Shown here: in pieces, positions 1 through 8,600 of the stretch
How positions within the stretch are numbered: the first letter of the stretch is position 1
Layout: each line of letters opens with the position of its first letter
Source of the DNA: Paenibacillus sp. TCA20
Lineage (GTDB): Bacteria > Bacillota > Bacilli > Paenibacillales > Paenibacillaceae
Assembly: GCF_000732325.1 (NCBI RefSeq)
Contig: NZ_BBIW01000001.1
Location: 558,001-622,000 of the forward strand
Length of the DNA stretch: 64,000 nucleotides
Direction of reading: 5' to 3'
Translations under genes and position numbers: made by a program
Notes under the pieces: generated by a model
Told to the model about the DNA's origin: nothing
What the model saw: only the letters and a program-made list of their open reading frames with translations
The model's database searches: none

Positions 1-1
1 T

Positions 2-658
2 TTAAAATGCGGTGTACAAAATAGATTTCGCCTCAAACTCTTCCACCTTAGAATTATATTCATAGGTAATCACTAGGTCGCCAATATATTGAGAGAAGGA
101 TTGTGCAACACCTAGTGTGGCCGTCACGATGCTGTCCTTCACCTCATAATTGACATAATTACCTACAGATACAGGACCAACCTCATCAAATTCTGCGCTC
201 ATCTGTATGTATTCTTCTGCAGTCTTCACAGGATCCTTCATCATGATCTCAACCATCTGCATTCCATCAACGATATGGAGCTGTTCCACATAGACCCCTG
301 TTCCATCAGCAGCCGTTAAAAATACAATTGCATCTTCTGTCCCATCCTGCGTAACATCACTTGCCATTAATTGTGCAGCTGCAGTCTCAGAGGCCACACT
401 TCTCCAAGGAAAGTTAAGAAAACGGCCTTCCCATGCCAATGTCATTCCTTCATAGATTCCATCTGTTTCTTGTACCGGATACAATGCATTGTCGGTACCC
501 GATATAACAGCCACTGCATCCATTGCTGGCTCGATTTTTACTTCTTCTGTATTCTCTATATTTGAAAGGGAGCTCCCCTTAATCTCTGCAAAAACAATCG
601 CACTTCCCACAAACATGACACAAGTCAGCAGAATGACTGCTTTAATTAATCTATTCAA
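2..658 (-). CDS. secreted protein of unknown function
   Basis: A 218-residue protein that I do not recognise. Residues 1-24 form a signal peptide: basic MNR, then a hydrophobic core ending VFA before EIK, so it is probably exported. The mature part is acidic, mixed alpha/beta in appearance, and has no cysteines or obvious catalytic motif. The start is TTG, 12 bases after AAAGGA. The stop TAA is at bases 2-4, so the gene is complete although it touches the window edge. It stands alone on this side: a terminator hairpin separates it from the lacI-type gene upstream. Confidence 0.7.
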   Translation of the reverse strand: MNRLIKAVILLTCVMFVGSAIVFAEIKGSSLSNIENTEEVKIEPAMDAVAVISGTDNALYPVQETDGIYEGMTLAWEGRFLNFPWRSVASETAAAQLMASDVTQDGTEDAIVFLTAADGTGVYVEQLHIVDGMQMVEIMMKDPVKTAEEYIQMSAEFDEVGPVSVGNYVNYEVKDSIVTATLGVAQSFSQYIGDLVITYEYNSKVEEFEAKSILYTAF

Positions 659-777
659 TTAAAATTTAACTCCTTTATGAATCTATTTCACTTGTCCTTG
701 TCCCATTATATAGCTCATCCTTACATATAAGATAGTCATTCTCGTAATAAATGGGTAAATTTCTTGAAAAGAATGAA

Positions 778-838
778 AAAACACCTTCTCACTTGATCTG
801 CATGAAAAACCTCATGAGATATGAGTGAGAAGGTGTTT
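778..838 (-). terminator. rho-independent terminator of the LacI-type gene
   Basis: The 13-bp stem ACACCTTCTCACT / AGTGAGAAGGTGT (781-793 with 824-836) contains a smaller inner hairpin. Read on the minus strand it is followed by a T run (775-780), as expected for termination after the regulator gene. Confidence 0.8.
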
Positions 839-875
839 CCTTATTTGAATAAATAGAATGTACAATAACTGCGCT

Positions 876-1883
876 TCAGGCAAGCTTAGCCTTCCCTGTG
901 GTTTGCCTTACAATCAGTTCAGAAGGCTCCATAATGACAGGCGGAGAGTAATCCCGGTTCTCTATGAGCGCAATCAAGCATTCAATCGATTTAATGCCGA
1001 TGGAATAAATATTTTGATTCACTGTCGTTAGATTTGGCTTGAATACCTGCGCATGATAGGTATTATCGAATCCGACGACAGAGATGTCTTGAGGAACGGA
1101 CAGCCCGTGCTTCTCTATTTCATGAATGGCACCAAAAGCGGAGAGATCCGAAGCACATACAATGCCTGTCGGCGTGTCTTTGAGTGCAAGCAGTCTGCGC
1201 ATCGCAGCCGCTCCGCCGTCGAATGTATAATCACATACCTCAAGGTAATTGGTCAGGTATGATAATCCGCAGCTAATCAGGCCTTGTCTGTATCCTTCAA
1301 GCCGCATATTTGCAATTGAAGGCCCCAATGTGCCGGATATGTAGGCTATTTTACGATGACCGAGCTCGTAAAGATGCTTGACGCCCTTATGGATTGCATT
1401 TTGGTTATCTGTTGTAATATATCCTGCCCGCTTGCCGACAATATCCATATCGACAAACATGGTCGGGATATCCGAATGTATCAATTCGTCAATGCTGCGA
1501 TTATCGCGCTCCACTCCAAATACGACAACTCCATCCACATTCCGGCTGCGGCAATGCTTAATAAATGAATAATGCGGATCATCAAAGCGAGTGGATAAAC
1601 GGACCAGATCATATCCGCTGTTCTCAAGCGCTGTCTTAATTCCTTCTAATAGTTCGGCTACATATGGATTGGTGAAGGGGACGGTCAACAACACGCCTAC
1701 AGTCCATGATCTTCTTTTTACTAACCCCCTTGCAACTACATTCGGTTGATAGTGCAGCTGCTCAATGGCCAGGTTTACTCTTTTACGTGTTTTGTCACTT
1801 ACATCGGGATAATCATTCAGCACCTTTGAAACGGTAGCAACTGAGACCCCGGCTTCTTTAGCCACATCATGGATCGATGCCAT
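876..1883 (-). CDS. LacI/GalR-family transcriptional regulator
   Basis: A 335-residue regulator. Residues 2-50 are the LacI-type helix-turn-helix (IHDVAKEAGVSVATVSKVLN) and hinge helix. Residues 58-330 are the periplasmic-binding-protein-like ligand domain, with the usual VVGFDN segment near the C-terminus. The frame stays open 10 codons further upstream, but the ATG at 1883 is preceded by AGAGGTGAT at proper spacing and begins at the canonical MASIHDV, so I use it. No sugar transport or catabolic genes lie beside it, so the effector is unknown. A palindrome in its own leader suggests autoregulation. Confidence 0.9.
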   Translation of the reverse strand: MASIHDVAKEAGVSVATVSKVLNDYPDVSDKTRKRVNLAIEQLHYQPNVVARGLVKRRSWTVGVLLTVPFTNPYVAELLEGIKTALENSGYDLVRLSTRFDDPHYSFIKHCRSRNVDGVVVFGVERDNRSIDELIHSDIPTMFVDMDIVGKRAGYITTDNQNAIHKGVKHLYELGHRKIAYISGTLGPSIANMRLEGYRQGLISCGLSYLTNYLEVCDYTFDGGAAAMRRLLALKDTPTGIVCASDLSAFGAIHEIEKHGLSVPQDISVVGFDNTYHAQVFKPNLTTVNQNIYSIGIKSIECLIALIENRDYSPPVIMEPSELIVRQTTGKAKLA

Positions 1884-1958
1884 TTGATCACCTCTTACGT
1901 TCTCATTATCCAAAACGCATTCGTATGCTTGTTAGCTTGGTTTTGCATGAATGAATTC

Positions 1959-1964
1959 ATTATA
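1959..1964 (-). promoter_or_regulatory. -10 box of the LacI-type regulator
   Basis: The minus strand reads TATAAT at 1964-1959, about 75 bases before the start codon. No good -35 sits 17 bases upstream, so the promoter may depend on other contacts. Confidence 0.4.
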
Positions 1965-1993
1965 GCCTAAAAGGTGTGATCCTCATAGAATTA

Positions 1994-2020
1994 AATTGTA
2001 TGCGCTTACTATTTACAATT
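1994..2020. promoter_or_regulatory. palindromic LacI-family operator candidate
   Basis: GTATGCGCTTAC (1998-2009) is a near-perfect dyad around a central GCGC, as in LacI/CcpA-type operators. It lies between outer inverted arms AATTGTA (1994-2000) and TACAATT (2014-2020). It is 30-60 bases upstream of the regulator's -10 box, so autoregulation is the simplest reading. A generic catabolite-responsive element is the alternative. Confidence 0.4.
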
Positions 2021-2085
2021 TATTGGATATTTGGAAGAGACAAAAGACATTGTAATGCCTTTTGCTCTTTAGTACTGCATAGAAG

Positions 2086-3096
2086 TTAGGAATGAGCAGC
2101 TTGCAGCTCTTTGAGATCACCGGATACGGATTCCATGACTTGAACAAATGCCATTAGCTCACTGGAGCTGAATACTTGCTTTCTTGCATTATCCGACGTA
2201 TTATCAGACTCGGTCTGCACTTGATCCAGCTTCGTTCTAATACTGTTCAGCACGCTCTGGATCTGCTCCATTGCCTTCTTGGAGCCCGTAGCCAGCTTGC
2301 GGATCTCGCCTGCAACGATCTCAAAGCCCCTTCCGCTATCTCCCGCGTGAGCAGCCTCAATTGCTGCATTGAGTCCCAGAAGATGACTTTGGTCTGAGAT
2401 TTCTCGGATGAGACTCCCCATCTTTTGAATTTCTTTTACTTCTTGATTCAGGTCATCGATCAGCTTGTGGGCTGATTCCTGGGAAGCTGCGGTCTGTCTC
2501 GCGGTCTCGGATATCAGCTCCGTGTTGTGAAGCAGCTCATCAATCATACCGGTCAGTCTCTGAGACACCTCTGTAATCGCCTGCAGCAGGCGATCCTGCT
2601 CATCAGCAATATCCGTGATCTTCTGCTTCTCCTTCCCTTCGTAAGCTTCGAGCACAAGCTGGGAATCGAAATTAAACATCTTGCTCAGTGCATGAATTAC
2701 TGGATACCATCCATTTGGCATGATTTGCTGTACCATGCTGGTCGCCACATCGAGATACACCATATAACTACCTAAGTAAAAATCGGATTTGAGTCCAATT
2801 TTCGAATGAATCAGCCCGATTTGGATTCGCTTCTCAATAAATTCTTCATCTATATGCCCATCCGTCAGGGATATAAAGTACCAACGCTGTGTCTGCTTCA
2901 AACGTTCTATTGTCGAGTATTTCGTAATGATGCTCCTTAGTTCTTCCACTTGTCCTATTCTGTCGTATAACCGATCAACAACCTCATCTACTATTTTTTC
3001 AAAAATAGGACGATGCTTATGAAGCAATTCAAGCTCCAGATTCGTAATCCCTATGTAGGCCAGCTGTCGTTCTCGTTCTTCGGAAACCTCAATCAT
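2086..3096 (-). CDS. globin-coupled sensor, soluble chemoreceptor (HemAT-like)
   Basis: A 336-residue soluble protein. Residues 10-165 match the globin-coupled-sensor (protoglobin) fold, with the proximal haem histidine most likely His97 in the IGLIHSKIGL segment. Residues 175-336 are a methyl-accepting chemotaxis signalling module whose hairpin tip (NAAIEAAHAGDSGRGFEIVAGE, about residues 243-264) is well kept. No transmembrane segment is present. It probably senses O2 and passes the signal to CheA/CheW. The signalling arm is short: B. subtilis HemAT is about 430 residues. The ATG at 3096 has AAGGAGGAAG 10 bases upstream; an in-frame TTG further up would consume that ribosome binding site. 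Confidence 0.85.
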   Translation of the reverse strand: MIEVSEERERQLAYIGITNLELELLHKHRPIFEKIVDEVVDRLYDRIGQVEELRSIITKYSTIERLKQTQRWYFISLTDGHIDEEFIEKRIQIGLIHSKIGLKSDFYLGSYMVYLDVATSMVQQIMPNGWYPVIHALSKMFNFDSQLVLEAYEGKEKQKITDIADEQDRLLQAITEVSQRLTGMIDELLHNTELISETARQTAASQESAHKLIDDLNQEVKEIQKMGSLIREISDQSHLLGLNAAIEAAHAGDSGRGFEIVAGEIRKLATGSKKAMEQIQSVLNSIRTKLDQVQTESDNTSDNARKQVFSSSELMAFVQVMESVSGDLKELQAAHS

Positions 3097-3245
3097 CGCG
3101 AAAAATCTTCCTCCTTGCAACCATTTTGCCTTATATTAGTATTTTGTTACTTCGAACAATCATTATAGACCTTAAATACCATAATATCATAATCCTAAAG
3201 TCCTATTTTGCATTTTTCTTCCTATTCTTATTTCGGGTCGACAAA

Positions 3246-3293
3246 TAAAAACACGCTGTCTGAACTGCAACATTTACAGCAATCAGACAGCGT
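3246..3293 (-). terminator. prkA terminator
   Basis: An 11-bp perfect stem ACGCTGTCTGA / TCAGACAGCGT (3253-3263 with 3283-3293) is followed on the minus strand by TTTTTAT. Confidence 0.8.
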
Positions 3294-3346
3294 ATTATGA
3301 GATGGGGTTAAGATCTTTGCAAGGGGATAGGTGTAAACAATGTAAA

Positions 3347-5242
3347 TCAGCGGTTCAACAAGCTGCCTACATAACGCAACAGCTCATTTGCACAGACAGG
3401 GCAATAGCCGTGCTCGTCAATCAGTCTGGAGCTGACCTCATTAATACGTTTCAGCTGATTTGCATCCGGAGTTTTAGTTGAAGTTGTGATCTTCACGATA
3501 TCCTTCAGATCAGCGAACAGCTTCTTCTCAATCGCTTCACGAAGTCGATCGTGGCTGCTGTATTCGAATTTTTTGCCTTTACGGGAATAGGCTGAAATCC
3601 GAATTAGAATTTCCTCACGGAAGGCTTTTTTCGCATTTTCAGAAACTCCGATCTGCTCTTCGATGGAACGCATGAGGCGCTCATCTGGATCCATCTCCTC
3701 ATCGGTCAGAGGATCACGTATTTTACTCCAATTGCAGAAGGCTTCAATATTGTCCAGATAATTCTCAAACAACGTCTTGGCCGACTCCTCGAAGGAGTAA
3801 ACGAAAGCCTTCTGTACCTCTTTTTTCGCAAGCTCATCGTATTCTTTGCGTGCTACCGCGATAAAGTTCAAATACCGCTCACGTTCTTCTTTCGTGATGG
3901 AGGCATGTTGATCCAATCCGTCTTTGATTGCTCTTAATATATCCAGTGCATTGATGCACTCCAAATCCTGCTTGATCAGTGCACTTGAAATCCGGTTGAT
4001 GACGTAACGTGGATCAATTCCAGTCATGCCCTCTTCCAGATATTCACTCTGCATTTCTTTGAGGTCAGCTTCTTTGTAGCCCTCAACCTCTTCCCCATCA
4101 TACATTCCCATTTTTTTAACGAGATCCATGCCTTGTTTTTTGGATTCCTTTAACCGAGTGAGAATGGAGAAGATGGCAGCCGTCTTCAGAGCATGAGGCG
4201 CAATATGAACATGCCGCATATCGCTTTGTTCGATCAGCTTTTTATATATTTTCTCTTCTTCTGACACCTTCAAATTGTAAGGAATCGGCATGACGATCAT
4301 CCGGGACTGTAGTGCCTCATTTTTCTTGTTCGATATAAACGCCTTATACTCCGATTCATTCGTATGGGCAACAATCATCTCATCTGCACTAATAAGAGCG
4401 AATCTGCCTGCCTTAAAGTTTCCTTCCTGGGTAAGGGAGAGCAGGTTCCATAGAAATTTCTCATCGCATTTGAGCATCTCCTGGAATTCCATCAAGCCGC
4501 GGTTTGCTTTGTTTAACTCCCCGTCAAACCGATAAGCACGCGGATCGGATTCTGAGCCGTACTCCGTAATGGTTGAGAAATCGATACTTCCGGTCAGGTC
4601 AGCAATATCCTGAGATTTCGGATCAGAAGGGCTGAAGGTACCGATCCCGATTCGGTTGTCTTCCGATATAAATACCCGCTCTACACGTACCTTTTCGATG
4701 TCACCGCCATACTCTGTTTTCAGCCGCATTTGGCAGGAAGGACATAAATTTCCTTCAATCCTTACTCCCAGCTCTTTCTCTACCTCAGGTCGGAGCTCCA
4801 GCGGAATTAAATGAAGCGGGTCTTCATGCATTGGGCAGCCTTCAATCGCGTATACTGCCCCTTTCTCTGTGCGGGAGAATTGCTCCAGGCCTCGTTTAAG
4901 CAGAGTCACGAGCGTCGATTTCCCCCCACTGACTGGACCCATCAAGAGCAAGATCCGCTTGCGGACATCAAGTCTCCGTGCTGCAGAATGGAAATATTCC
5001 TCAACAAGCTTCTCTACGCTTCGGTCTAGTCCAAAAATCTCCTGCTCAAAAAACTTGTAATGCTTGTGTCCACCAATCTCTTCCACGCCATATGATTTGA
5101 TCATTTCATACACTCTTGCGTGAGCCGTCATTGCAGGTGTTGGGTCCTTTTTTAGAATATCAATATAATCTTTGAATGTACCCGACCAAGATAAACGATC
5201 ACTCTCAGCCCGAAATTCAGCAACGCGTTCAAAAATGTTCAT
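3347..5242 (-). CDS. prkA: PrkA serine protein kinase / AAA+ protein
   Basis: A 631-residue PrkA, the same length as the B. subtilis protein. It has a P-loop GPVSGGKST (about 102-110) in the AAA-like domain and the C-terminal PrkA region that distantly resembles cAMP-dependent kinases. In Bacillus, PrkA supports sporulation; both kinase and ATP-dependent protease activity have been proposed for the family. The start at MNIFERVAEF follows GGGAGG 11 bases upstream; nine further in-frame codons upstream are probably untranslated. The usual PrkA partners YhbH and SpoVR are not beside it. The gene is monocistronic with its own terminator. Confidence 0.95.
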   Translation of the reverse strand: MNIFERVAEFRAESDRLSWSGTFKDYIDILKKDPTPAMTAHARVYEMIKSYGVEEIGGHKHYKFFEQEIFGLDRSVEKLVEEYFHSAARRLDVRKRILLLMGPVSGGKSTLVTLLKRGLEQFSRTEKGAVYAIEGCPMHEDPLHLIPLELRPEVEKELGVRIEGNLCPSCQMRLKTEYGGDIEKVRVERVFISEDNRIGIGTFSPSDPKSQDIADLTGSIDFSTITEYGSESDPRAYRFDGELNKANRGLMEFQEMLKCDEKFLWNLLSLTQEGNFKAGRFALISADEMIVAHTNESEYKAFISNKKNEALQSRMIVMPIPYNLKVSEEEKIYKKLIEQSDMRHVHIAPHALKTAAIFSILTRLKESKKQGMDLVKKMGMYDGEEVEGYKEADLKEMQSEYLEEGMTGIDPRYVINRISSALIKQDLECINALDILRAIKDGLDQHASITKEERERYLNFIAVARKEYDELAKKEVQKAFVYSFEESAKTLFENYLDNIEAFCNWSKIRDPLTDEEMDPDERLMRSIEEQIGVSENAKKAFREEILIRISAYSRKGKKFEYSSHDRLREAIEKKLFADLKDIVKITTSTKTPDANQLKRINEVSSRLIDEHGYCPVCANELLRYVGSLLNR

Positions 5243-5645
5243 GCTCCTTCGTACCTCCCATGGCTCCATAATGATTCAGCGTCCACTCCGAATAAGGTCA
5301 ATTCATAAGCTCCCCTGCTTCAAATCTTCCCACTAGCGTTTAAATATGCAATCATCTCGCCTACCCTCAAGCTTGACGATTTGATCTAAAAAAAGTGTAT
5401 TACATACCTATGCGTCAATTCGGATAAGTTGCCTGTTTTTTTGTGACAGGTTCTCTTTTCGGGGAATGAACAACATATGGATCTTAAAATGAACCCTTCC
5501 AAGTCGTATGCTATACTTGATTAGATAGGAATGTTTATGATAGAGCTTATCTATACGTTTATGTACTTCTCCAGTAAATTAGACATGGATTTGATGTTCG
5601 ATTCCAGAGGAATAGCTGCACAGCAATAAAGGAGTTTGATCAACA
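5243..5645. other. intergenic region between divergent prkA and DUF2161 genes
   Basis: About 400 bases without a supportable gene. On the plus strand an extended -10 promoter, TGC-TATACT (5509-5517), lies about 120 bases before the DUF2161-type gene. The prkA promoter must lie in the left half but I cannot assign it. The rest shows nothing I can name. Confidence 0.5.
5509..5517 (+). promoter_or_regulatory. extended -10 promoter for the DUF2161-type gene
   Basis: TG-C-TATACT, an extended -10 element with no convincing -35. It predicts a start near 5524 and a leader of about 120 bases. Confidence 0.4.
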
Positions 5646-6359
5646 ATGGCCGTTCAATATGAAACCGAATTATACGAGCCGATAAAGTCCTATTTTGAGA
5701 GGCAAGGATACCATATTAAATCCGAAGTGAAATATTGTGATCTGGTGGGTATACGAGAGGATCTCGCTGACCCGTTAATTGTGGAGATCAAGAAGACCTT
5801 TAATTTGTCGCTTCTGCTGCAAGGAATGCAAAGATTAAAAACGAGCAGTAATGTGTATCTTGCTGTTGAACGTAACCGGGTGAAGCGCGGGGCTGCCAAT
5901 CAGCGGTTTGGAGAGATTACAGATCTGTGCAAAAAGCTGGGTTTGGGTCTCATCACCGTAACACGGTACAAAACGAAACCGGCGCTTGTCGATTGCTTAT
6001 GCGTACCAGAGGCAGTCATCACTTCTTCAAAAACAATGAAAAGACGCAAAGACCTTCTGCTCAAGGAATTTGATGGACGCAGCGGCGATTACAACCTGGG
6101 CGGCAGCCACAAGGCCAAGCTTGTCACTGCCTACAGAGAGCGTGCACTTCGAGTTGCACAGGCGCTGGCTCCCATTCCCTATGCCTCTCCTGCAGAGCTT
6201 GCCAGACAGACAGGAATAACGAATACTGCGTCCATTCTGCAAAAAAATTATTATGGCTGGTTTACCAGAATTGAGCGCGGCCGATATACACTAAGTGAGC
6301 AGGGAAGAACTGACTTGGACAAGTACTATGCAGTTCTTCAGCAATATCCACTTCCATAA
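5646..6359 (+). CDS. DUF2161-type PD-(D/E)XK nuclease-like protein
   Basis: A 237-residue protein resembling the DUF2161 family, which is assigned to the PD-(D/E)XK phosphodiesterase superfamily. Asp32 (KYCDLVG) and Glu47-Ile-Lys49 (VEIKK) form a D...ExK active-site pattern, followed by a Gln-containing helix. Residues about 165-230 resemble a winged helix (ELARQTGIT...WFTRIERGRYTLSEQG). DNA binding or cleavage is plausible, but the substrate is unknown. AAAGGAG lies 12 bases before the ATG. It is convergent with azoR and divergent from prkA, and it is not next to a methylase or phage genes. Confidence 0.7.
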   Translation: MAVQYETELYEPIKSYFERQGYHIKSEVKYCDLVGIREDLADPLIVEIKKTFNLSLLLQGMQRLKTSSNVYLAVERNRVKRGAANQRFGEITDLCKKLGLGLITVTRYKTKPALVDCLCVPEAVITSSKTMKRRKDLLLKEFDGRSGDYNLGGSHKAKLVTAYRERALRVAQALAPIPYASPAELARQTGITNTASILQKNYYGWFTRIERGRYTLSEQGRTDLDKYYAVLQQYPLP

Positions 6360-6369
6360 GCAACACAAA

Positions 6370-6403
6370 AAGACTGGATGCGAATATTATCGCATCCAGT
6401 CTT
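6370..6403. terminator. bidirectional terminator between convergent genes
   Basis: A perfect 14-bp stem AAGACTGGATGCGA / TCGCATCCAGTCTT with a six-base loop, flanked by A-rich and T-rich sequence. It serves the DUF2161-type gene (+) and azoR (-). Confidence 0.85.
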
Positions 6404-6420
6404 AATATTAGAAGTAGCTA

Positions 6421-7047
6421 TTAGAAACGGGAAGCCGTCTCAGCGACTTTTCTAAGACCTTCTTGTACAATTTCAGCAGAACGGTCAGGGAAGGCATTAT
6501 GTCCTTCAATTACCAGAACTTCAGGGTTTTGAATGCCCCAGAAGCCAAATGCAGAAGCTACGTATTTCACAGCCATTTCAACAGCTGCCAGAGGACCTTC
6601 AGAGTAAACGCCGCCGCGTGCGTTCAGAAGTACCACTTTCTTCTCGCCTGCAAGACCTACTGGACCTTCAGGAGTGTATTTAAATGTAACACCTGCTTGG
6701 CTCAAGTAAGAAATGTAGTTAACCAGCGGTGCAGGAACAGTAAAGTTCCAGAGCGGAAATGCTACAACGACTTTATCAGCTTCCAAGAATTGCTTTTGGT
6801 AAAAAGCAGCCAGATCAGCAGCTTCTTGTTCTGCTGGAGTCGTCTCGATGCCTTTAGCTACTTTGAACGTTCCTGTTGCGGCATTGTTGCCGTAAGCCGG
6901 AAGGTTAGCTGCAAACAGATCCAATTCAATAATGTTGTCTGTCGGATTTGCTTCCTTGTATGCGTTATAGAATGCGTCGTACATTTGTACGCTGATCGCT
7001 TGATCCGCTGGACGGTCATTTGCTTTGATAAACAATACGTTTGCCAT
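6421..7047 (-). CDS. azoR: FMN-dependent NADH:quinone/azo reductase
   Basis: A 208-residue flavodoxin-fold protein of the AzoR/acyl-carrier-protein phosphodiesterase family. It starts MANVLFIKAN with the FMN-phosphate loop after beta-1, has the PLWNFTVPAPLVNYI segment (about 100-120) and the NARGG loop. Such enzymes reduce quinones and azo compounds with NADH and FMN in the cytosol and are often induced by electrophile stress. The frame is open 16 codons upstream, but the ATG at 7047 follows GGGAGAG and begins with the conserved beta strand. It stands alone. Confidence 0.9.
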   Translation of the reverse strand: MANVLFIKANDRPADQAISVQMYDAFYNAYKEANPTDNIIELDLFAANLPAYGNNAATGTFKVAKGIETTPAEQEAADLAAFYQKQFLEADKVVVAFPLWNFTVPAPLVNYISYLSQAGVTFKYTPEGPVGLAGEKKVVLLNARGGVYSEGPLAAVEMAVKYVASAFGFWGIQNPEVLVIEGHNAFPDRSAEIVQEGLRKVAETASRF

Positions 7048-7228
7048 AATAGTATATTCTCTCCCTAAATAAGTGTATTTATCTCTATATGTCATTTGAA
7101 ACCAACTAAGAAAGTGATTGCAACTGACTAATAAACATTATATATAAAAATGTTAGTGAGTTCAATATATATATTTTCTTCTTTAGACAAAATTCCACAT
7201 TCACTACTATTATAAAGTTCATTAAGAC

Positions 7229-7254
7229 GAAAAAAAAGAGAGGAAGCTCCTCTC
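7229..7254 (-). terminator. terminator of the aminotransferase gene
   Basis: GAGAGGA / TCCTCTC stem (7238-7244 with 7248-7254) followed on the minus strand by an uninterrupted T run. Confidence 0.8.
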
Positions 7255-7276
7255 CTTATGTCAACATTATGTCTCT

Positions 7277-8503
7277 TTAACTCCGTGCCGTAAATTCGGA
7301 TATCGCTTCACTGATCAAATTCATCCCGAGTAACAGCTCTTCTCTGCCGGGTCTGCTAAAATTGAGTCTAATAAAATGCTCTGTCTGCTTGCCAGGAGAG
7401 CATCTTGCGCCTGGCAAAAATGCTACGCCTTTGTGCAGCACAGCTTTGAGCAGCGTCTCGCTGCCAAGTCCGGGTGGAAGCTCAATCCAGAGGTACATCC
7501 CTCCTGCTGGCGGATCGTATTTTACATGCTTGAACCCCGGTCTTTTTAACAGCTCCAGCATCAGCTTAAGCCTCACCTCATACTCTCGGTTGAGCAGCGC
7601 CAGATGTTCATTCCAATTGAAGGAGGTTGAGCCCAGCAATTGGTACAATATTTGTTGATTAATCGGACTGGATTGCCAGTCAGCCATCTGCTTCAATGAG
7701 GACATACCCTGGATCAGCCTTTTATCACCGGTCGCCCATCCCGTACGAAGGGCAGGAGCGATCGTTTTGCTGAAAGAGCCAATATACAGTACATGATTTC
7801 CATCATCCTCTTGATCTATCGCATATAGAGCAGGATAACGCTCAGAGAAGGAATTTGCTGAATCATCTGCCCCAAAATGCAATTCACCGTAGGAATCGTC
7901 CTCAATGATTAGGACACTGTATTTTCGACATAGATCCAATACCGCCTTACGTCTGCGAAGAGTCCATAATATTCCGGTTGGATTAGAAAAACTGGGTGCA
8001 GCAAAAAGCAGTTTCGGACGATGCTTCTGAAACTGCTCTTCAAGATGTTCTGGGACAATGCCCTCCGTATCGGTGAAAACAGGTAATATGACCGCACCTT
8101 GCATCTGCAGCACCTGAAGACATCCGGGCGATGTCGGGTTCTCCACGACAACCGTATCGCCAGAATCGACCAGAAGCCTGGTGACCAGATCAATGGTCTG
8201 CTGTGTGCCTGATGTCAGCAGTATTCGTTCCTCTGTGGTACGGATTCCTTTTCGCATCTCCCAATCCTTGCGAATCCAGCTTCTTAGAGGCAGGAAGCCT
8301 TCTGGCTCACCATATTGCAGAACGGAAGGATCTGAAGAGAAGACAGCATGTGCCGCTTCGCCCAATCGTTTAATTGGGAAAAATTCCTCCGCAGGAAGCT
8401 CTTCAGCCAGTGAGATAAACGAACCTTGTCTTTTGACTCTGTTCGTCCTGCTCGCATGTGAAGACAACAGCCTGGAGGAATGGGAAGCAAAGGAGAACTC
8501 CAT
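7277..8503 (-). CDS. PLP-dependent aminotransferase, LysN/MocR-like fold
   Basis: A 408-residue fold-type I aminotransferase. The PLP lysine is probably Lys246 in SFSKTIAPALRTGW; SFSNPTG (about 171-177) and the EDDSYGEL block (201-208) are the other cofactor contacts. It resembles 2-aminoadipate/aromatic aminotransferases and the catalytic half of MocR/GntR regulators, but there is no N-terminal winged helix, so it should act as an enzyme. The substrate cannot be assigned. GGGGGGAAA precedes the ATG. It is next to an orphan response regulator, with a gap of about 100 bases. Confidence 0.85.
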   Translation of the reverse strand: MEFSFASHSSRLLSSHASRTNRVKRQGSFISLAEELPAEEFFPIKRLGEAAHAVFSSDPSVLQYGEPEGFLPLRSWIRKDWEMRKGIRTTEERILLTSGTQQTIDLVTRLLVDSGDTVVVENPTSPGCLQVLQMQGAVILPVFTDTEGIVPEHLEEQFQKHRPKLLFAAPSFSNPTGILWTLRRRKAVLDLCRKYSVLIIEDDSYGELHFGADDSANSFSERYPALYAIDQEDDGNHVLYIGSFSKTIAPALRTGWATGDKRLIQGMSSLKQMADWQSSPINQQILYQLLGSTSFNWNEHLALLNREYEVRLKLMLELLKRPGFKHVKYDPPAGGMYLWIELPPGLGSETLLKAVLHKGVAFLPGARCSPGKQTEHFIRLNFSRPGREELLLGMNLISEAISEFTARS

Positions 8504-8600
8504 GTATTTCCCCCCTATCCGGGTAATCGCCCCATCTCTTAATTCCTCTCTCTATCGGGACGTATAAAGACTATTCGCCGTTCACATCTATTATGCCTTG

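Noticed and set aside
6463..7068. Plus-strand open frame of about 200 codons opposite azoR
   Set aside because: Full overlap with a clear flavodoxin-fold gene, Cys-rich random composition and no ribosome binding site.
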